A stretch of DNA of 64,000 nt from Sorghum bicolor (taxonomy: Eukaryota; Streptophyta; Magnoliopsida; Poales; Poaceae). The notes below the pieces were generated by a model, which made no database searches, was not told the DNA's origin, and saw only the letters and a list, made by a program, of their open reading frames with translations. The DNA lies in contig NC_012875.2 of assembly GCF_000003195.3 (NCBI RefSeq), positions 13,825,510 to 13,889,509 on the forward strand. The letters run 5' to 3'. Within the stretch, counting starts at the first letter, position 1. Each line of letters begins with the position of its first letter. Below are positions 11,921-23,554 of this stretch, piece after piece. The translations under genes and the position numbers were made by a program.

Positions 11921-12473
11921 TGTAACACCCAAAAATTTATTTTCAATCAATAGGAATTAATTTGATTTAATTAAGCATTTTTTTTGTGAGCATTTAATGT
12001 AGTAAATAAATAAATTCTGTTGAAAATAAAATTTATCATAAGTTTAGAGACATGGCTGTGCATTCATGCTGAAGCATAATAATTTTTGTGCTGATTGTAT
12101 TTTATTTTATTTACTTTATGCTCAAAAGCTCTTTTAGAAAATGCTTTGAAAAAGAAAACAGAAAAGAAAAAGAATAATAAAAAAAAGAGGCAAAGACCCA
12201 CCCCCGGCCTTTCTTTCCCCCTCTCCCCACTCGCGGTTTCGGCCCAGCAAACCAGCAGCAGCGCCCGGCCCAACTTCCCCACCCCGGCCCACTCCTTTCC
12301 AGACCCGCAGTGCGCCCCTCCTCTCTTCTCTTCCTTGGCTCACTGATCACTGGGGCCCACACGTCAGCGTGTTCTTTCTTCTTCCCCAGCGCACGCAACC
12401 GAACAGGAAACCCCCTATCGAATCGAACCCGTGGAGCCGGGATTTCCTTGCCGTTTTGCACGAACCGAGGCCC

Positions 12474-12480
12474 TATAAAG
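12474..12480 (+). promoter_or_regulatory. LTR TATA box (TATAAAG)
   Basis: TATAAAG sits between the AT-rich U3 and the GC-rich leader, as in the 3' LTR (18138-18144). The spacing and context match a retrotransposon promoter. Confidence 0.55.
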
Positions 12481-12582
12481 CTTCCAAGTATCGCAGCGGA
12501 TTTCTTTTCCGTTAGACGCGCGTCCGAGGAACCCTAGCCGCCGCAGCGCGAAGCTTTGCATCTTGCCGAAAGCCAACTCCAT

Positions 12583-12804
12583 CTCCGCACGCCGCGAGCC
12601 GTCTTCGTCACCTCTCGGTCCAAGCAAAGGGTCTCAGCGAGGTCGCGGTGAGCTTCTCTCCCTCCCGGTGTTCTTCTTTCTTGAAACGGGGCTCTCCGCA
12701 CGCCGCGAGCCGTCTTCGTCACCTCTCGGTCCAAGCAAAGGGTCTCAGCGAGGTCGCGGTGAGCTTCTCTCCCTCCCGGTGTTCTTCTTTCTTGAAACGG
12801 GGCT
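12583..12804 (+). repeat. 111-bp tandem duplication in the LTR leader
   Basis: The segment beginning CTCCGCACGCCGCGAGCC and ending GAAACGGGG occurs twice in direct succession (12583-12693 and 12694-12804) with virtually no difference. It lies in the GC-rich transcribed part of the 5' LTR and is absent from the 3' LTR. Confidence 0.9.
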
Positions 12805-14718
12805 CGAAAACAAGGAGTCAGCGTACGCCGGCGAGCTCCGGGTGGCGCCCATGGCGCGCCACCGCGCCGGAGCACAGGAACCGGCCGACCGCCGCCCGGC
12901 CCTCCCTGGTGACCTGAGAACCGCCCAGATCAAGATCGACGGCCCAGAAAGAAAGATACCCCTTCGAGGGGTTTTTTCTTTAAGAGTCCCTGGAAAAACT
13001 TAGTAATCAGCCCGCGGTCCTTGGCGCTCTGATCAAGTTTCTGTTTTCAAAGTTAGAAAACGTATTTCCTGGCGGTTGAGTTCAAATGCGCTTTCCAGAA
13101 AATTACAGAATTGCCACTGATTTTGTTTAGCTCATAATATATTCATTTTAACTCCGTTTTTGTCCGTTCAAATTTCGTTAGATTCGTATTCTCGAACTCT
13201 ACAGGTTAGAAGTATTAGTTTACTGTTTTGAAACTTTTTAGTTCTGCAGTAGCATTTAATTAATTATTTCCCTATAGGAAATCTTAGAAAATTCATATCT
13301 TTCACGTTTTAATTCCGATTTTCGTGAACTTTACGTTTGTGTGATCGTAGCGCTGCGTAGAATATTTTGATAAACTTTTATATTTATTTTACCACTGTTT
13401 GGTGTATTGTTCTAATTATATCTTGTTTGCTTCGTGTATGATTGTCTACATTGGATTGCGTGTTGTTGATTGATGATTGGGATTAGACGGTGAGCCGTAC
13501 GTTGGTGCTCAAGATCAAGTATTTGAAGACAAGCAGGCTCAGGAGAGCTTTGGTCAAGGCAAGTATAACTTGGGATCATCCTTGTTACCTATTCACTTAT
13601 AAATACATATATATCATATGCATGCTATCACCTTGTCGACCTTAGCAAAATCATAGATGATTGTTACCTGTATTCCTTGCCTACCTACTTGATGTGCATT
13701 TGTTGTAGATGTGCTAGTGCTTGATATAATCCATGATCTTGTAAGATGATTAATAGCTATGCAATGAACATAAAAGAATGACACATATAACTGTATGAGA
13801 TCTTGTCTGTAAGTGATCACCGGGACAACAGTGCAACCATGAGGGCTATAATGGCTCTGGCTTTAGCTCAGTATGAAGCACTTTTCTAGCTTGTTAGAGG
13901 TTACTCGAAAGAGCGGAGGGGCTGAACCGTTTTGGGTATAGTGTGGCCTCTGTCTGTATGAGTATAGGCTGCGAGTCATTGTGCCATCGGAAGGGGGGCT
14001 CTATATCTGCGCGCAAAGGAAACCTTGCGGCCCTAACTTGTTAGACGAACTTTTGAAAGGCTTCATAGTGATCCCTGCCGACCTCCCTAGGAAGGGGGTT
14101 AAGAGATTAGCTACCTCGGGCGAAAGGGTAAATCATGACTCATGGGTAAAGAATAAGCAATTCGTGGTGAACAAGAGTGCTATAGTTATCAAGATCAAAG
14201 CCTTGGCAACAAGTAAGACCAGCAGAGCTAGCAAGATCAACAAGAGCATTTGGATTAAGGCAAGTATACAACTTGGATTTTATTTCTGTGACCATGATCC
14301 TGTGACTAGATTAATGTTAAGTAATAAATGATAAAAATGACTTTTTAGCCACTTGATGATTTATCTGTAAGTGATAACCGGGACAACAGTGCAACCATGA
14401 GGGCTATAATGGCTCTGGCTTTAGCTCAGTATGAAGACCTTTTCTAGCTTATTAGAGGTTACCCGAAAGGGCGGAGGGGCTGAACCGTTTTGGGTATAGT
14501 GTGGCCTCTGTCTGTATGTGTATAGGCTGCGAGTCATTGTGCCATCGGAAGGGGGACTCTATATCTGCGTGCAAAGGAAACCTTGCGGCCCTAACATGTT
14601 AGACGAACTTTTGAAAGGCTTCATAGTGATCTCTGCCGACCTTCCTTGGTAGTGGGTTAAGAGGCTGATCACCTCGGGCGAAAGGGTAAATCATGACTCA
14701 TGGGTAAAGATGTGCAAC

Positions 14719-14772
14719 CTCTGCAGAGTGTTAAAACTAGTATACTAGCCGTGCTCACGGTCATGAGCGGCC
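14719..14772 (+). other. LTR palindrome/stem-loop module
   Basis: CTCTGCAGAG, an A-rich spacer, CTAG-TATA-CTAG (14737-14748) and CCGTG-CT-CACGG followed by GAGCGGCC. The 4-bp stem with TATA loop is replaced by CTGA-TATA-TCAG in the related LTRs at 42043 and 49460. Confidence 0.7.
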
Positions 14773-15195
14773 TTGGGGATTCTTGCTGCGACGATGATGA
14801 TTCTTGTGTGTTAACTATGCTCATTGTTATTGTTTAATGCTCTACATTATTTATGTCACATTGATTATGAGATTGTGGGATCTATATAATCTAGTTGCTA
14901 TACTTGTGGAGTTCGACATGGACTCACTCTTGCTATTTCCCCCAAACCTCAGGAGAAGTTTAAGCTTGTGATCAACCAGTCAGTTGGATCCTGTAGAGTG
15001 GAGTTAATACCCGAAGTTGGAGTTATCTTCCGTTGTTTGCTGCTTAAGGTTATCTCTAATTTATTAAGTACGCTATATAATTTATGCATTGTCTTTTGAT
15101 ATTACCCCTTATTTGTAGCTATATGTGAGATTTGCCTTTTAAAACTCGCATATGGTGCATATCTGGTTTTGTCCTTAAAATCGGGTATTACAAAG

Positions 15196-15207
15196 TGGTA
15201 TCAGAGC
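15196..15207 (+). other. Primer binding site, initiator tRNA-Met
   Basis: TGGTATCAGAGC starts 3 bases after the LTR end. It is complementary to the 3' end of plant initiator tRNA-Met, the usual minus-strand primer of Ty3/gypsy chromovirus-type elements. Confidence 0.9.
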
Positions 15208-17605
15208 AATGCTGACTGTAGGACGCAAGCCTAGATAGAAATTGGTCGTCTTAAGGTTTTGGAATTGTCATAAAACCCTTGCTCTATAAACCTTGGTATT
15301 TTTCTCTATACTATACCTCTACCCTTGCTATTTCTCTCTACCTTGTTGCTTATTTTAAAAGTCCTTGTTCTCACCTTCACTCCTTGAGTTGGTATGCTTT
15401 TAGAACCTCCTCTTATCATCTTCTTGTGTCTTTTAAAGAGGAGTTTTAGGATCTCTACCCTTACTATGAAGAGAACGATAGCATCGCAAGTTGAGTGAAG
15501 TGTGAACCTTCAATGCTTAACTGGTTTGTTATTATGTTTATGCTTGATTTGGATCTTTGTAATGAGTGCAATGATTTTGTGGGATTTCTCCACAATATCA
15601 TTCAGTTTATAGGCCTAAGGCATAAGGAGTAGTGACATAAGTAGTTGGGTTTGGTTATATCCTGTTTCTATCCCTTGCTGTTTTCTCGAGCAGTCTGCAA
15701 TAATCATGGTGTATATCAAGATCTGATCGTGCAAAGTTTACCAAATTTTTCTGGGAACAACTAGACTTCAAGATCTTTCTCTGATCACAAGAATCACCCT
15801 CATAGCTATTATGGTTTGGAAGTTACAAAAATCACAAGATGATACAGTTGTGCTGTTAGAAATCTGGACCAGTTTTGGTTGCTTACTGTTGGAGACAAAT
15901 ATACTATAGAATTTGGACAAGTATTCTATAGAAAAGTTATAGACAATTTGATAATCTTTCCAATGGTATAATCTGGAACTCATTTGGATAAGTATAACCT
16001 GAGATATGACATTTACACTTGGATGTTTCTGTTCTGTTTCAAAATCTGGACAGATCTGGCATTTCCTTTTTTCAGCCAAGTTAAATTCAGAATCTGGGAA
16101 AATGTTGTATACGAAAGTTAAAAAGGATTTCCTAAGCTTTTCAAAAATGTAAAGATCATCTCCAGATGAGTTAAGTAGCTCGAGATATAACTTCTGGAAC
16201 TTACTGCACCTTTGCTGAGACATTGTCAGGATAGATAATATGTTTGGCTATTTTACTTAAGCTTAAAGACAGAATCTAAGGAGGTCTTCTACTTGAAAGT
16301 TGTGGTGAATTTCATAAGTTTTCTAACGGTATAAGCTATAACTCTATTGGGTTAATGGAGTAAGAGTTATATCTGTTTTACTACGCTGGTGTTTTCATAT
16401 CACGAGAGAATTTCTGGATACCTGTTTGTTCTCTTGCACATAAGTTCCTTGGGATGTCAGAAGTTCTCAATGTTAGTTAACTTATCTGGAAAATTATGCA
16501 AGCTACCTTTCTTGTGTCCCCCTAGTTGACTTTTCTTAAGGGGGGTAGCTTAGTTAAAAGAGTTACAATGAGAAAGATTGGCTAATGTTGGATCATATGT
16601 GAGGATCACAAGTGTTCAGTAAATTTGGTTTTGTTCCAAGATATCATCTTACTTAGAGAATATTAACGGAGATATATGTCATTGCTGATGCTCATGGATT
16701 GAGAATTATGTTTATGAGGATCAGAAGACACCAAAGTTTACAAGGCTACAAAGTTACATATACAATATGAGAGTGAAACAACTTAATTACGATAAAGGTA
16801 CCAATATATGGAACTTAGAGTTGAAACCAACCTTGGATTAAGAGACTTGGTACAAGGAATTTAAAAGAATATGATGTGTAGCGTCCAAAAAGGATAGGAG
16901 AGCTAATTTCTAGTGCTCCCCAATCAATCTCATCTTAAGGGGGGTAGCCTAGATAAGAAGGTTGCTAAATGAAGGTTTCATGCGTTCTAGTGCTTCAGTT
17001 GGAAGTATCTTTTATGCCTCTGGATGAGAAGTCAATATCAAGTGTAGGTATCCTTGTCCTTGTTCAAGATTGCTTACCTTTTGGATCAAGGAGTTTAGTT
17101 AATCATCAGGATTGATATTTGCTCTAAGTTATTATTAATCGGGATTCCAATCTTCACCGCACCAAAGACAAGTTGGCATTAAAGACATAGATAGGAAGGA
17201 GATATTGGACATCTATAGTTTGTTGTACAGAGACTCAGACAACCTCGACATCCCGCCAAGCATGACTAGCAAGTTTCGAGTGAAGAAAGTTAAATCCGTG
17301 GAATTCACCCAAGGACATAATATGGCATTTATAGGGATTGTAAGAGTGACATCTACATGGACCACAAGAATCTAAACGGATGGTTAAGGAACATATACAC
17401 TAGGATGAGCTATGAATAAAAAAAACCTTATCTATACAAAGTACACTGTTGAACTCTTAGAAACAATTGATGGCGATGTTCAGAGTGATGAAAGCAATGG
17501 AATGGCTACTAAGGAGCTACTAAAGGAAGGGTATAAAGTTCAAAAGCGGAGTATCCACATCTCTTTGATCAACATCTTTCGAATCTCGAGGACGAGATTC
17601 ATTTT
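15208..17605 (+). other. Internal region of the LARD-like element, non-coding
   Basis: I see no gag, protease, reverse transcriptase or integrase. Between about 15790 and 16400 there are three diverged modules of about 170 bp, each with a variant of TAGACAATTTGATAATCTTTCC followed by a GGTATAA...AACTC tract. Two TTAAGGGGGGTAGCTTAG / TTAAGGGGGGTAGCCTAG tracts (about 16536 and 16934) are extra purine runs resembling the real polypurine tract. The end (17577-17605) keeps a pol-like CGAGGACGAGATTC tail. Confidence 0.7.
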
Positions 17606-17619
17606 AAGGGGGGTAGATT
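17606..17619 (+). other. Polypurine tract
   Basis: AAGGGGGGTAGATT directly precedes the 3' LTR start TGTAACACCC. Its position and purine run mark the plus-strand primer. Confidence 0.88.
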
Positions 17620-20068
17620 TGTAACACCCAAAAATGTACAACTTTTTAAATAGGAGAAAAATGATTTAATTTTGTATTTTGTGCTCATGAAAATATAGGA
17701 AAAATAATATTTTTAGTCAATTAAAATCAATCATAGGGTGTAGCAACATTTTTGTGCACTCATGCTTATGCATTTTATTTATTGTGCTGACTGGTTTTAT
17801 TAAACTTCAAAAATAATTCAAAGTGATTTTAAAATGAATTTGAAAATGGCTTTGAAATAAAGAAAAGAAAAGGAAAAAAAAATAGGAAACCCTCACCTCT
17901 CCCTGGGAAATCGGCCTGAAGGCCTGCTCCTTCTTTTCCCGCGGCCCAGCTTGCTTCGGCGCAACAGCCCAGCCGCGCGCCTTTCCCTCCCTTTCTCTCT
18001 CTGTTCGCTGACATCCCGGGCCCACGTGTCAGCGCTTCCATCCCCTTCCTCGCGCGTCACAGAGCCGGACTCGGTGGAAATCACCGATGCAATCCCGGTT
18101 TCCACGGGATCTTCCCCTTCAACGTGGAATCGAATCCTATAAAGGCCACCGGTCACCCCACCGCACCTCGTTTTTCCACCCGAGCCGCAAAAACCAAGCC
18201 CTAGCAGTCTTCTCCTCTTGTTTTGGATCTCGCCGACGTTGGGCTCCGCCGCGGCGAGCGTCCGGCCATCTGTGCTCCACCCCGGTCCACGCAAAACGCG
18301 TTGGTGAGTGCGCAAGGAGTTTCTCTGCGTTTTGGTGTGCTCGGCTTCGTCCCGAGTGCTCGGCAGTGGGGTTTTCCCGAGCTCCGGCGAGGCCAACCAT
18401 GGCGCCGCCGTGTCGGGGGCCATCTCCGGCTGGCCGGCTGCCGCTAGCGCCCCTGGAGCGCTGGGAGCCGTTAGATCGAGATCCAGCGGCCAGAAATAGA
18501 AGGTAACGGTTCGGTGTGAATCTTGCTAAAGAGTCCCTGGCAGTTTTAAATATAGAACCCGCAGTCCAAGGCACGTTTTAAGAAATACGCTTTCTCTTTA
18601 TGAAAACGTAAAGTGTGCCGGGTTAATTCAAAATACGTTTTCTGATAATTGCAAGTTTGCCACTGAAACTGTTTTAGCCATAAAAAGTTCATTTTAACTC
18701 CGTTTCGACCCATTCAAATTGCGTTAGGTTCATAATCATGATCTCTACATGTTACTACAATTATTTACTCAGTTTGGAACTTTCTAATTTCGTGATCCTA
18801 TTTAATTAATTATTTATCTATAGGAAATCTTAGAAAATACATATCTTCTCTGTTTCAACTCCGATTTTCGTGATCTTTACGTCTGTGAGATCGTAGTGAT
18901 GCGTAGAATCTTTTTATAAACTTTTAATACTGTTTTTATATGTTTGGTGTACTGTTCTAATTATAGCCTTATTTGCTTCGTGTATGTTTTCTTCGATTGT
19001 TTGTGTGATCGATGATCGAGATTAGACAATAAGCAATTCGTGGTGAACAAGAGTGCTACAGTTATCAAGATCAAAGCCTTGGCAACAAGTAAGACCAGCA
19101 GAGCTAGCAAGATCAACAAGAGCATTTGGATTAAGGCAAGTATAGCATTTGGATTTTATTTGTGTGACCATGATCCTGTGACTAGATTAATGTTAAGTAA
19201 TAAATGATAAAAATGACTTTTTAGCCACTTGATGATTTATCTGTAAGTGATAACCGGGACAACAGTGCAACCATGAGGGCTATAATGGCTCTGGCTTTAG
19301 CTCAGTATGAAGACCTTTTCTAGCTTGTTAGAGGTTACCCGAAAGGGCGGAGGGGCTGAACCGTTTTGGGTATAGTGTGGCCTCTGTCTGTATGTGTATA
19401 GGCTGCGAGTCATTGTGCCATCGGAAGGGGGGCTCTATATCTGCGCGCAAAGGAAACCTTGCGGCCCTAACATGTTAGACGAACTTTTGAAAGGCTTCAT
19501 AGTGATCCCTGCCGACCTTCCTTGGTAGTGGGTTAAGAGGCTGATCACCTCGGGCGAAAGGGTAAATCATGACTCATGGGTAAAGATGTGCAACCTCTGC
19601 AGAGTGTTAAAACTAGTATACTAGCCGTGCTCACGGTCATGAGCGGCCTTGGGGATTCTTGCTGCGACGATGATGATTCTTGTGTGTTAACTATGCTCAT
19701 TGTTATTGTTTAATGCTCTACATTATTTATGTCACATTGATCATGAGATTGTGGGATCTATATAATCTAGTTGCTATACTTGTGGAGTTCGACATGGACT
19801 CACTCTTGCTATTTCCCCCAAACCTCAGGAGAAGTTTAGGCTTGTGATCAACCAGTCAGTTGGATCCTGTAGAGTGGAGTTAATACCCGAAGTTGGAGTT
19901 ATCTTCCGTTGTTTGCTGCTTAAGGTTATCTCTAATTTATTAAGTGCGCTATATAATTTATGCATTGTCTTTTGATATTACCCCTTATTTGTAGCTATAT
20001 GTGAGATTTGCCTTTTAAAACTCGCATATGGTGCATATCTGGTTTTGTCCTTAAAATCGGGTATTACA
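17620..20068 (+). repeat. 3' LTR (2.45 kb)
   Basis: Begins TGTAACACCCAAAAATGTAC and ends CGGGTATTACA. TATA box at 18138-18144, GC-rich leader to about 18500, then one copy of the conserved LTR block (from about 19257). Its last 1 kb is nearly identical to the end of the 5' LTR, whereas its first 1.3 kb is strongly diverged from it. Confidence 0.87.
19595..19648 (+). other. LTR palindrome/stem-loop module
   Basis: Same arrangement as at 14719: CTCTGCAGAG, CTAG-TATA-CTAG (19613-19624), CCGTG-CT-CACGG. Confidence 0.7.
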
Positions 20069-21141
20069 GTGATAATATGGAAATAGAGAGTAGAGCAATC
20101 TAGTATATGGGCGATGGTAGCAAAATAGAGAGGATAACTTTGGTTTCTCTACTTTAAAGGGGTATGTCTATGTCTGGGACGAACCACGTGATAAGAATAC
20201 ACCACAAAGGATGCTTATCCATAGGCCGATAAACCCTACCCGTCCTGCTAACAAGAGGTGGACTACAGGGGACCAACGTAACTGTCACCTACGCGGCCTA
20301 CCACACGATCCGGCTAGAGAGGGGATATCCACAAGTAATCTAGGTCTAAGCACCACGCTTACACCTATATACAACTCTAACCTATAGGGTCCTATAGATT
20401 AAACGTACTCAAAAGAGTTGTGAACCAGAACATACATGATTAGTAATTACATAATGAATTAGAAGTAGATTACCAGAGTCATCCCATGAGCAAGCTTGAT
20501 TAGAGCTTAATCATGGCGAAGTACAACCGGAGGAAGAACCGACAGGCTGGCCTCTCCCCCAATCCTCCCTCGCTCTCCATCTCGATACTATCTAGATCTA
20601 CTCTAGTTTAGAGAAGAGAGGAGAGCTCTCATCTCTAAACCATAGCTTTTGCTCTATCTATGAATAATGAATATCGATCAAGGGGTTCCTCCTCCAAGGG
20701 CCAGGGGGTCTGGTTATATAGTACCCTCAAGTGAATCTGGGCCGTCGGATCAAACCGACATTGATTGAACGGTTATTCTTGATCCTTTAGGTCGGTGGAG
20801 ATTAGTCCCGAAAGAGAGTCCTGATCCAACTCTACAGGTGGGCTGGCGCCTAGGTCAACTGGGCGGGCGCCCAGTGCCTGGCTCCATTCGGCCTCCGCTT
20901 CCTTCCCGTGGCCTCTGGAGTCTTCTAGATGTAAGATAATTGCGCGGCACGTTAGTATCTCTATGTAATCCCGACGTGTGGGCCTTTCTTCCGTATTTCC
21001 TGATAACCCATGTAGAAATAGACAAACACCAAAACTCGTGGAATTCTGTCAGATAAAACCCTAAGTCTAGATGTTGGTTGCATTTGGATCCTTTTCTTTG
21101 TTTATTTGATAATTAAATTTGATACTTAAGGACCGTCAACA
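20069..21141 (-). repeat. Athila-like LTR, minus strand, 3' part missing
   Basis: On the minus strand it starts TGTTGACGGTCCTTAAG (from 21141) and runs in parallel with the plus-strand LTR at 56825-58164, including the 'GGGCGCCCGCCCAG'-type segment and a TATATAACC box (about 20715). It ends at 20069, at the point corresponding to about 57893 of the other copy, so roughly the last 270 bp are missing where the neighbouring retrotransposon begins. Confidence 0.85.
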
Positions 21142-21500
21142 AACTTCCCCAAGCTTACCTCTTGCTGGTCCCTGAGCAAGGATAATCTCAGCGATGGATC
21201 ATAAGTTGTTGCAATATCTTTAAAAATTGACGGTACACATGCTTTTAAATAAGATCTCATCTCTGAGTTAGAGTAAACTGTCAGGACTTAAAACTTATTC
21301 AATTTTACCTTTCACCATGGGACTTGTAACCGTCACTTGTGTCTCAAGCAGTTAAAAGATAGAACGGTCAAGTCAGGATTACATTGAGATAGAACGGTCA
21401 AGTCAGGATTACCTTTCAATTTTTTTTTGGAGATAAGGAAAGATAACCAAGTATAAGCTAATGAGAAGATAACACCATGGTGTAGCTTCTATAATAGATC
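21142..21500 (-). mobile_element. Athila-like 3' internal region with polypurine tract
   Basis: Minus-strand GCTTGGGGAAGTT (21142-21154) abuts the LTR start, as a polypurine tract should. The following sequence parallels 63554-63790 beside the second minus-strand LTR (CTTGCTC/GGTCCCTGAGCAAGG, TTTCACCATGG, GATAGAACGGTCAAGTC). A short 27-bp direct duplication of AGATAGAACGGTCAAGTCAG occurs at about 21357-21411. CACTA-2 interrupts it at 21501, and the segment resumes at 38739. Confidence 0.78.
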
Positions 21501-21730
21501 CACTATACCACAACCAATCTGTACCGTCTCCAAAATGGTCGCTATAAGCCGTTATAGCGACAGATCATCGGTCGCTATAACGTTATAGCAACTGATTTAT
21601 AGGTCGTTGTAAGTGGCATCGCTATAAGTATATAGCGACCAACAGTGTTTATAGCGACCGATAGCTAGACACAAATATTTGTACCGACCGATTATCTGTT
21701 ACATGTTATAGCGACCAAAGGTTTGACGAT
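21501..21730. repeat. CACTA-2 left terminal and subterminal repeats
   Basis: CACTATACCACAACCAATCTG terminal repeat followed by repeated GTCGCTATAA / TTATAGCGAC hairpins and AGCGACCGATnATCTGTTAC. The block matches its counterpart at 38530-38735. Confidence 0.9.
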
Positions 21731-22734
21731 ATCGGTCTTTTTAACAACCAATAGTCTAGTCGCCATGAACTGGGACAATTATATATAATCACAATTTCAT
21801 AATAACCAGATTTTAAACCCAACAAACATCCATAACATGTCTCATTATTCATCAAGCACATACATCCATTGCTGCCCATATCACTCATCAAACACATCAT
21901 TAGATAACAATATCTCATGTTTCATTAAAGCCAACATTTAGCAATACACATCAAGTTCAATCATCTAAGATTTTGATCCATGACAGTTCTATCATACGAC
22001 ACACACAACCTATCTAGGTTAAATGGTAGGCACAAGCCATATGTTTTCTTGTATAATCTAACTTGATTCACTATAAAATGCCTCATCTCCATCTTATCAA
22101 AAGAAAAATGTCATATGTTGGCTTCTTGGTGACTATCCAACATCATGCACCGGCCTCCGTTCCACCTGAATAGAAAACACACAGTGCAAACGAGTAAAAA
22201 AATACAGATAAAGATGACTACATGTTGCTTCAAACTAGATTTGTATGCCTTTTGCCCTCCCACAAAATTGAAAGAGAGTTTGAACAAGAATCTGCATATA
22301 CTAGTAAAAATTCCTCCATTCTTCATTTGACACACATCTTAATTCCTTTATAGCTGATTAATGAGAAAGATGACATACAATCAGCTATCCCTTGTTCAGC
22401 AAGAAAAATTATACATATGTACATACAGTCTAGTCTAGATCAGATAGATAGCCTAGAGCACATAGAGACATATATTTATATGGTTATGCCTTCAGGATGC
22501 CGACAGTGATACTAATTATTTAATGATTATTAATGTATAACATGTCATATTATTGGCTATGATCGTATTAATTTTATATTCAGATCAGTCATGTACAAAC
22601 ATTAGATTCTAGACAATTAAGCTTTCCCATGCCTGATAAAATTGAGGTAGCAGGTAATTCCTATGTGAGCCATGTCTAGCACTGAAAACATTTTGCAATT
22701 GGAATTATGCTTTCAATAGTTTCATATAAAATCA

Positions 22735-23036
22735 ACACTTGAAGTCATAGATGGATATTTCGACTAACAAATCTAACAAATCATAAATAAGTGGTTGTAA
22801 AAAGACATCCACATCACTACCTGGTCCATGTTTACCGGGAATGAGCAAAGAAAGGATGAAATTTGACTGCTTCATGCACATGGAAGGTGGGAAATTGAGT
22901 GGAATACAGATATCAGGCCAAACACTATAGCTAACATTGTTCATTCTAAATGGATTAAACTCATCCGTGGCAAATGCTAGACGGATATTTCGACTATCTG
23001 CAGAAAATTCTGGATGCCTCTCATCAAAGTCCTGCC
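22735..23036 (-). pseudogene. CACTA-2 transposase, TNP2 core fragment left of the CACTA-3 insertion
   Basis: Minus-strand translation from 23036 runs WQDFDERHPEFSADSRNIR, then a TNP2 core with FNPFRMNNVSYSVWP and the GSDVDVFLQPLIYDLLDLL motif. It ends at a stop just after DFKC (about 22735) where other TNP2 proteins continue for several hundred residues, so the C-terminal half (rest of TNP2, DUF4218, DUF4216) is deleted. It is the direct continuation of the fragment at 36145-37075. The usual STDG motif reads as a divergent FATDE-type sequence in this subfamily. Confidence 0.88.
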
Positions 23037-23039
23037 ATA

Positions 23040-23290
23040 CACTAGTACAGAGAAGGGCTTTAGCCCCGGGCCGTAAGCGCCTTTAGTCCCGGCTACGGAA
23101 CCGGGGCTAAGGTTTCGGGACTAAATGTCCCAACTTTAGTCCCGGTTCCGTGGACCGGGACTAAAGGTCCACCTTCAGTCCCGGTTGGTAACAGCAACCG
23201 GGACTAAAAGGTGCGCCAGGGTGTGCCACCTGGCCTCCACTTTTAGTCCCGGTTTTTGCTACCAACCCGGACTAAAGACTTTTTTCTTTT
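23040..23290. repeat. CACTA-3 left terminal and subterminal repeats
   Basis: CACTAGTACAGAGAAGGGC then facing copies of TTTAGTCCCGG and CCGGGACTAAA arranged as three to four hairpins, ending at a CTTTTTT microsatellite (23278-23317). Confidence 0.9.
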
Positions 23291-23554
23291 TTCTTTTTTC
23301 TTTTTTCTTTTTCTTTTCATTTGGTTTTCCATTTAGAGTTTACAATTATGTTATTGTTATTTTCGAATGCGTATTGTTTGCTGGTAGTTTATGTAACGCG
23401 CACCTATAATTTATATAATTTAAAGGATTACATATAAATATACTATAAAACACTATATATATATATAAATAATATGTATCTATAGGTCCATAATAAAATA
23501 TTTACACATATGCTTCACGGACAAAGTATTTACAACACAATTTATCTCCACCAC

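Larger units (their letters stand above)
11921..15192 (+). repeat. 5' LTR (3.27 kb), chimeric
   Basis: Begins TGTAACACCCAAAAATTTAT, has a TATAAAG box at 12474, a GC-rich transcribed region to about 13000, and ends CGGGTATTACA. The R/U5-type block beginning GGGACAACAGTGCAACCATG is present twice (from 13822 and from 14377). The first copy breaks off at about 14150 and joins sequence that in the other LTR starts at about 19025 (AATAAGCAATTCGTGG). Beyond that joint it is nearly identical to the 3' LTR; before it the two are clearly different. Confidence 0.85.
11921..20068 (+). mobile_element. Non-autonomous long-LTR retrotransposon (LARD-like), mosaic LTRs
   Basis: Starts TGTAACACCC and ends GGTATTACA. 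It has an LTR (11921-15192), a TGGTATCAGAGC initiator-Met primer site (15196), a 2.4 kb internal region without reverse transcriptase or integrase, a polypurine tract (17606-17619) and a second LTR (17620-20068). A CTCGAGGACGAGATTC tail just before the tract is the usual end of Ty3/gypsy pol, so it derives from a gypsy element. Flanks do not show a 5-bp duplication (CCTAG left, GTGAT right), and the LTRs differ in length and U3 sequence, so this unit probably arose by recombination between elements. Confidence 0.8.

Noticed and set aside
12095..13003. Host gene in the GC-rich stretch
   Set aside because: Open frames exist on both strands but lie inside an LTR leader, include a tandem duplication, and the equivalent stretches in the other LTRs are not coding.
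15768..16223. Antisense 151-residue ORF in the LARD-like element
   Set aside because: It covers the diverged TAAGCTTTCCA modules and looks open by composition; no domain or conserved start was seen.
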